From positions 240,864-304,863 of the forward strand of contig NZ_BMNA01000002.1 of assembly GCF_014646215.1 (NCBI RefSeq): a stretch of 64,000 nt of DNA. Direction: 5' to 3'. The translations under genes were made by a program, and so were the position numbers. Source of the stretch: Nakamurella endophytica. GTDB taxonomy: Bacteria; Actinomycetota; Actinomycetes; Mycobacteriales; Nakamurellaceae. Under the pieces are notes generated by a model, which saw only the letters and a program-made list of their open reading frames with translations, was not told the origin of the DNA and did no database searches. Shown here one piece after another: positions 59,544 through 64,000 of the stretch (position 1 is its first letter; every line of letters begins with the position of its first letter).

Positions 59544-60233
59544 GTGGACAGAGTTCCGTCGAACGGATCGCCGGTCCCGCCGCAGTCCCGCCAGCAGCGG
59601 GCAGGAGATGCGATCCGGCAACGGTCGCGGCAGCGCCTCGTCCTGGGCGCCGCCGAGGTGTTCGCCGAGTGCGGGTATGCAGGCACCACGGTGAACGCCA
59701 TCGCCGAGCGTGCCGGGGTGTCGCTGCGCACGCTGTACACGGCCTGGGGTAGCAAGCGTCGCCTCTTGCGGGCTTACGTGGAGCACACGATGACCGGTTC
59801 GTCGACAGCCGTCACCGATGGGACGTGGGTGTCGCACCTACAGGACCTCCTGGACGAGGAGGCCAGGACCGATCCGCACGCTCGGATGCGTCAGATCGCG
59901 CGCATATTCAGTGATGTCGCCGAGCGCATGGACCTGGCCTGGCGGTTGTCGCGCGACGGTGCTGCGGTCGACCCGGGCGTCCGACAGGACCACGCCGAGC
60001 TCGAGCAGCTGCGGCGCCGAAGCCTGGCCGGCCTGCTCGAGGGCATGGACGATGCTGCACTACGGCCCGGTCTCACGGGTGACGGCGCAGTCGACACGCT
60101 GCTGGTCATCGCGAGTCCCACCTCCTACGACACACTCGTGCACGCGCGGGGATACTCGCTGGAGCAATTCGAGCGCTGGGTCGGAGACACCCTCGTCGCC
60201 GCGATCCTCGTTCCCGGTCCTCCCGGGGCGTAG
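59544..60233 (+). CDS. TetR/AcrR family transcriptional regulator
   Basis: A 229-residue repressor. The HTH (about 30-80) shows G-A-A-E-V-F-A-E-C-G-Y-A-G-T-T-V-N-A-I-A and A-G-V-S-L-R-T-L-Y-T-A-W-G-S-K, followed by an all-helical ligand domain. The GTG start at 59544 is leaderless-type. Divergent from the CocE-type hydrolase; it likely senses a hydrolase substrate or product. The 3' end is convergent with a broken enoyl-CoA hydratase gene. Confidence 0.9.
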   Translation: MDRVPSNGSPVPPQSRQQRAGDAIRQRSRQRLVLGAAEVFAECGYAGTTVNAIAERAGVSLRTLYTAWGSKRRLLRAYVEHTMTGSSTAVTDGTWVSHLQDLLDEEARTDPHARMRQIARIFSDVAERMDLAWRLSRDGAAVDPGVRQDHAELEQLRRRSLAGLLEGMDDAALRPGLTGDGAVDTLLVIASPTSYDTLVHARGYSLEQFERWVGDTLVAAILVPGPPGA

Positions 60234-60299
60234 CTCCGCGGCGCCCGTGCGCGGGGCCGGATCCTGGCAATTGTTCCCAGCTACCGACAGACGTTGCTG

Positions 60300-60853
60300 C
60301 GCAATACCTTCGACGCATGGCGGCTCCGGCTGGCCGATGAAGCAGTCCTCGTCGTCGACCATCACCCGCAGGTCGCGCGCCCACGCCAGCTCCGCCCCGA
60401 CACCCAGGGCCGAGCCGTTCAACGCCGCGACGAACACGATCCCGCTGTCGTTCATCCGCAACAGCATCTCGTGCAGCTCGTCCAACTCGGTGGCGCCCCA
60501 CAGCGGCGTGCGCCGGATGGCCGGCCGCAGCGCCGACGACCGACCGATCCCCGCCGCGGTCGCCAACGCGGACGCGCCGACACGCCCCGTCACGGGACTG
60601 TCCTCACCGCCCTCCTGCAGCCAGTCGATGGCGGCATGGCTGATGAACCGGTGCGGATGGGTGCCGGTCAGAACGACGCAGCGGATCGAGGGATCGTCGT
60701 GGATGCTGTCCAAGTAGGAGAACAGCTCGTCCTGCAACGGAAGTCGGAACTCCGCCAGCGGCCCGGCGCCAGATGGACGACCAGCGTCGACCCGGATCGG
60801 TCCACCACGAGGTGGTCGCTGCGGTGCACGGTGCCGGTGGTCGGTGCGGTCAT
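60300..60853 (-). pseudogene. enoyl-CoA hydratase/isomerase, frameshifted and truncated
   Basis: From an ATG at 60853 the N-terminus reads D-H-L-V-V-D-R-S-G-S-T-L-V-V-H-L. Near 60770 the frame must change, and it continues A-E-F-R-L-P-L-Q-D-E-L-F-S-Y-L-D, then C-V-V-L-T-G, F-V-A-A-L-N-G-S-A-L-G-V-G-A-E-L-A and F-I-G-Q-P-E, all crotonase marks. After Q-P-E the similarity ends, so the last third is missing. The crotonase fold cannot form. Confidence 0.8.
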
Positions 60854-61285
60854 GACGACTCCTGGGGTCCGGAATGTCGGCGCAGGTCGGCGCAGGTCGG
60901 CGCAGGTCGGCAGGGCAGGCGGTGGTCCGGCGGTCGACGCCGGGTCGACGGGGTGGCTCGCCGGGCCCGGTCCTGCAGGGCGACCGGCTGCTTCAGCGTC
61001 ATCGTGGTCCGATGTGTCCCGACCCGGTACTGGCAACTTCATCCAGGTTGCGGCCGGCACCGGTGCAGCGGGGCGCGCCCTGCTCGACGGCACGGCCGCC
61101 GGTGACCGAGCACCGCTGCAGCAGACCGGAGTCCGGCCGCGGCGACCGTCTCGAACCGCGCGTGCCCGAGCGTCGGCGCCGCCGCGAGCACCGGTCCGGC
61201 GTCGACCGGTTCCAGGACGGCCTCGACGATCCGTCCGTCGAAGGCTGACGAGCCCGAGCCGCCACGCTGTCGACGACCTCCGAGG
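60854..61285. other. intergenic, possible gene remnant
   Basis: About 430 nt between the broken crotonase and the SGNH gene. One minus-strand frame near 61090-61250 reads plausibly (F-D-G-R-I-V-E-A-V-L-E-P-V-D-A-G-P-V-L, then F-E-T-V-A-A-A-G-L) but has no start or recognisable end. It may be a leftover of another acyl-CoA-related gene; I cannot name it. Confidence 0.3.
60876..60910. repeat. three and a half copies of a 10-bp unit
   Basis: CGCAGGTCGG at 60881, 60891 and 60901, preceded by the half unit GTCGG at 60876. Just upstream of the broken crotonase gene. Confidence 0.85.
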
Positions 61286-62167
61286 TCAGGACAGGTGGCC
61301 GCCGCCGGCGCGCGCCGTCCTGCTGGGCTGCGTGGCCAGGCCACGCAGGACGGTGCGGAAGATCACCCGCTGCCCCGCGACGCTGGGATGGATGCCGTCG
61401 CTCTCCAGCAGGTCGCCGAGCTGCTCCCCCGCCATGGCCGCGTGGACGTCCAACGCGTCCGGATCGACGCGGCGGACCGTGTCGGCGACCTCGGCGATGT
61501 CGGCGGCCCGCCACCGTAAGGGCAGCTCCCGGAAGAACCTGTCGATGCGGCCCTGCAGCGCCGCGGGCGGGGTGAGCACCGTCACCTCGGCGCCCAGGTC
61601 CGCCCGGACCATGTCCAGCAGCGCGAGGAGATTCCGCCGGGTCTCGTCCGGCGAGATCATGGTGTGATCCGTGCGCCGCCCGTGGGATCGGGCGTCGTTC
61701 GTGCCGAGCATCAGCAGCACCCGGGTGGGCCGCGCCGCCTCCAGCAGGTCGAACCGCTCGATCGCGTCCGCCGTGGTACTGCCGCTGAGGGCCAGGTTCT
61801 CGGTGGCGACCGGGATGGGTCCGGCCAGCGACAACGCTGCCGACAGCATCTCGAACCAGCCGAGCCGGTCCGCGGTGACCGAGTCGCCGACGGCGACGAC
61901 GCGGTCGCCGTCGCCCAGGGGCAGGTGCTCGACGAGGCGCCGGGTGCCTGCATCGGTCAGTTCTTCGGCGGCGGCCCGCCGCACGGTCTCCCGCTGCTCG
62001 TGGTGGGCGGCGCCGACGTCGGCGGCGGTGCAGCCGAGGCTGTCAGCCAGCAGCCGTGTCTCGGCCGCCGGTAGCACCGGATTGCGCGCCAGGAAGGGCC
62101 ACTGCCCGGGACGGGTGTAGCGGAGGACCGTCTGCTGGTCGTCGCTCAGGCGCGGCAGTGGACGCAC
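61286..62167 (-). CDS. SGNH/GDSL-type hydrolase
   Basis: A 293-residue esterase. The nucleophile block G-D-S-V-T-A holds Ser96; L-G-T-N-D-A is block III; D-G-I-H-P-S holds Asp257 and His260. Both Gly and Asn oxyanion residues are present. No signal peptide, so it is probably cytoplasmic. The GTG at 62167 follows GAACGAGG. It lies 137 nt downstream of the sugar permeases on the same strand, so it may deacylate the imported sugar, for instance an acetylated oligosaccharide. Confidence 0.87.
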   Translation of the reverse strand: MRPLPRLSDDQQTVLRYTRPGQWPFLARNPVLPAAETRLLADSLGCTAADVGAAHHEQRETVRRAAAEELTDAGTRRLVEHLPLGDGDRVVAVGDSVTADRLGWFEMLSAALSLAGPIPVATENLALSGSTTADAIERFDLLEAARPTRVLLMLGTNDARSHGRRTDHTMISPDETRRNLLALLDMVRADLGAEVTVLTPPAALQGRIDRFFRELPLRWRAADIAEVADTVRRVDPDALDVHAAMAGEQLGDLLESDGIHPSVAGQRVIFRTVLRGLATQPSRTARAGGGHLS

Positions 62168-62304
62168 GGGACCTCGTTCCGGGTCGGTGGGAAGGGAGCG
62201 GACGCGCCGGCGGGACCGCCCGCGGGACCCGGAGACCGAGGTCCTGCGGCGGGCGGCCCGGAGCGAGGTGCGTGCCGCGGAGCAGGTGCCGGCGGGGCCG
62301 GTCG

Positions 62305-63129
62305 TCAGCCCTTGACGGAGCCCTGCAGCAGGGCCGCGACGAAGCGCCGCTGGAAGATCAGGAACACGACGAGGGTCGGCGTGAGGATGAGCAGCGAACC
62401 TGCGCACAGCAGGGGGATGTCGGTCCCCCACTGTCCCTGGAACGCGCCGAGTGCCCCGGCCATCGTCCGCTTGGCGGGGTCGTCGACGAGCACGATGGCC
62501 AGCAGGAACTGGTTCCAGGTCCACAGGAACAGCAGGATGGCCAGCGACGAGACGGCCGGCCTGGCCAGCGGGACGTGGATCCGGACGAACAACTGCCAGG
62601 TGTTGGCACCGTCGACCTGCGCGGCCTCCGACAGGTCTCCCGGCATCCCGACGAAGTGCGCCCGCATCCACAGCACCGAGAACGGCATGAACAGTCCGAT
62701 GAGCGGCAGGATGATCGCCCACCGGGTGTTGAGCAGCCCGAAGTCCCGGACCTGGTAGTACAGCGGCGTGATCACGCCCTCGAACGGGAGGGTCAGCCCG
62801 AGGACGACGACCAGGTAGACGATCCGGTGCCCGGGCATCCGCAGGTGTCCGAACGCGAAGCCCGCCATCGTGCCCAGCAGCAGCGAGATCGGCACCACCC
62901 CGGCCACGATCAGCACGCTCGACCAGAGCAGCTGCCCCATGTTCGCGGCGGTGAAGGCCCGGCCGAAGTTGCCCCACTGCGGGCTGCTCGGCCACGACAG
63001 CCCGGACGGGTACGTCCCTGACGGATGCAGGGCGGTGACGAAGAGGGTCACGAACGGCAGCAGCGTCACCACCATCAGCAGGATCAGCAGGACCCGCCCG
63101 AGGAGCGACTCCCGTCGGCTGGTGATCAC
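62305..63129 (-). CDS. carbohydrate ABC transporter permease (MalG-type)
   Basis: A 274-residue inner-membrane permease with six helices and the EAA loop S-E-A-A-Q-V-D-G-A-N near residue 165. The N-terminus is basic, then a helix L-L-I-L-L-M-V-V-T-L-L-P-F-V-T. The GTG at 63129 overlaps the stop of the upstream permease as GTGA; the longer open frame upstream is not used. It pairs with the MalF-type permease to form the channel of a CUT1 importer. The ATPase is usually shared and is not here. Confidence 0.92.
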   Translation of the reverse strand: MITSRRESLLGRVLLILLMVVTLLPFVTLFVTALHPSGTYPSGLSWPSSPQWGNFGRAFTAANMGQLLWSSVLIVAGVVPISLLLGTMAGFAFGHLRMPGHRIVYLVVVLGLTLPFEGVITPLYYQVRDFGLLNTRWAIILPLIGLFMPFSVLWMRAHFVGMPGDLSEAAQVDGANTWQLFVRIHVPLARPAVSSLAILLFLWTWNQFLLAIVLVDDPAKRTMAGALGAFQGQWGTDIPLLCAGSLLILTPTLVVFLIFQRRFVAALLQGSVKG

Positions 63130-64000
63130 GACTGCTCCCTGGTGAGCCACTGGATGGGCAGGATGACGACCAGCACGAGCACCATGAGCGCCACGGCCAG
63201 CGCGGACGCGACGCCGACCTGCCGGTCGGAGAAGGCGAGATAGAAGATCTCCAGGCCGGGCACCATGGTCGAGTTGCCGGGTCCGCCCTGTGTCGAGATG
63301 TAGATGATGTCGAAGCTGGCCAGCGCCGAGATCACGGTGACGGTGACGCAGACGCCGATCTCCTGCCGCAGCGCCGGGACGGTGATCGACCGGAACTCCC
63401 GCACCGGGCCGGCGCCGTCCATGCGGGCCGACTCGTACAGTGCCGGATCGATCTTGCTCATCCCCGCCAGGAGCAGCAGTGTGCACAGCCCGATCTGCAC
63501 CCAGGCGCCGATGACACCGACGGCAGGAAGGGCGGTGTCGAAGTCGCCGAGCCAGGCGCGGGTGACTCCGCGCAGGCCGATCGCCGACAGCAGCTGGTTG
63601 ACCAGGCCGGTCGTGGAGAACAGCCAGGTCCAGGTGATGCCCGCGGCGACCAGCGGGATGACTTGCGGCAGGAACAGCACCGTCCGTGAGACGACCGCCA
63701 TGCGGCTCTGCGAGATCCGCCGGATCGCGGACGCGACCACCAGTCCCAGGACCACCGGTACCAGCGAGAAGTAGATGATCAGCTCGAAGGCGTGCAGGAT
63801 CGTCACGTAGAGATCGGGATCACTGAAGATCTTGCCGTAGTTCGACAGACCCACCCAGGTGGACGGGCCGATGCCGTTCCACTTGTAGAGCGAGAACTGG
63901 ATCGTCAGGAACAGCGGCCGCAGGACGAAGACGGCGTAGAACAGCAGGGCCGGAGCGGCGAACAACCAGCCGTACCAGGCCCGGCGCCCCGGGCGCCGCA
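63126..64000 (-). CDS. carbohydrate ABC transporter permease (MalF-type), 5' end beyond the window
   Basis: About 291 residues are visible, continuing past the right edge: the frame is open to 64000 with the basic stretch R-R-P-G-R-R-A-W-Y-G-W-L-F before helix 1, the usual N-terminus of MalF-like permeases. The EAA loop reads Y-E-S-A-R-M-D-G-A-G. An in-frame TTG at 63965 is inside helix 1 and is not the start. It is coupled by a 4-nt overlap to the MalG-type permease. The binding protein gene should lie just outside the window. Confidence 0.93.
   Translation of the reverse strand, partial: RRPGRRAWYGWLFAAPALLFYAVFVLRPLFLTIQFSLYKWNGIGPSTWVGLSNYGKIFSDPDLYVTILHAFELIIYFSLVPVVLGLVVASAIRRISQSRMAVVSRTVLFLPQVIPLVAAGITWTWLFSTTGLVNQLLSAIGLRGVTRAWLGDFDTALPAVGVIGAWVQIGLCTLLLLAGMSKIDPALYESARMDGAGPVREFRSITVPALRQEIGVCVTVTVISALASFDIIYISTQGGPGNSTMVPGLEIFYLAFSDRQVGVASALAVALMVLVLVVILPIQWLTREQS

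Noticed and set aside
1..64000. tRNA, rRNA, integrase, transposase or phage genes
   Set aside because: I looked for tRNA-like arms, IS-type inverted repeats with transposase motifs and phage structural genes and saw none. Without a tool, small RNAs could still be missed.

Overview
The window is high-GC, densely coded DNA with GTG and TTG starts, 4-nt ATGA/GTGA gene overlaps and short AT-poor promoters. This is typical of an actinobacterium. Support comes from a LysX-type lysyl-phosphatidylglycerol synthase/lysyl-tRNA synthetase fusion, counterparts of the mycobacterial Rv1354c/Rv1355c genes, a GAF-ANTAR protein, DUF3040, two LLM (F420/flavin) oxidoreductases and MmyB-type XRE regulators. The genus cannot be fixed from the sequence; a Nakamurella/Geodermatophilus/Mycobacteriales-like lineage would fit. 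It reads as chromosomal accessory DNA: many one- to four-gene regulator/enzyme modules. I see no rRNA, tRNA, CRISPR, phage or transposase.

Layout. 1-4.0 kb: end of a sugar ABC operon (lipoprotein binding protein, start of a probable permease), a divergent ROK repressor and an esterase. 4.2-5.9 kb: a coupled pair, a PrnB/IDO-like putative haem enzyme and an NTF2-like protein. 5.9-12.3 kb: a decayed zone with remnants of a secreted protein, a beta-lactamase-like lipoprotein, a ribbon-helix-helix/VOC protein and a TetR regulator, plus a six-copy 27-bp repeat; intact DUF3040, small secreted and Pr6Pr genes lie between them. 12.4-24.1 kb: TfoX-like, MarR/VOC pair with two operators, a metallopeptidase with a duplicated and inactivated second domain, LLM oxidoreductase, SDR/XRE pair, lipoprotein, DHFR-like reductase, serine hydrolase, DinB, metallophosphoesterase.

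24.4-29.2 kb is the most interesting unit: three overlapping genes for a GNAT/autoinducer-synthase-like protein, a ThiF-nitroreductase fusion and a GAF-GGDEF-EAL cyclic-di-GMP enzyme, starting from a leaderless-type promoter. 29.3-36.5 kb: VOC/HxlR operon with operator and terminator, a CDF transporter remnant, DUF1622, a four-gene operon (MarR-SDR-membrane protein-GH15), an EamA-like transporter. 36.5-43.9 kb: membrane-anchored esterase, secreted protease, lysX, NtaA-type monooxygenase. 44.0-57.1 kb: quinone-oxidoreductase/MarR pair with two matching operators, GAF-ANTAR, CocE hydrolase, a second XRE/SDR pair, methyltransferase, a hydrolase-LuxR fusion lacking its nucleophile, a repeat-bearing anchored protein, LysR, cupin, two GNATs and an NTF2-like protein. 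57.8-64 kb: a CocE-type hydrolase and TetR sharing a bidirectional leaderless promoter, a broken enoyl-CoA hydratase, then an SGNH hydrolase and two permeases of a second sugar ABC system running off the right edge.

Common threads: many starts lie 6-7 nt after a TAnnnT-like -10 box, which predicts leaderless mRNAs. Regulators sit divergent from or in operon with one small redox or hydrolytic enzyme, often with palindromic operators. Short tandem repeats of 9, 10, 15, 18 and 27 bp are scattered through the window.
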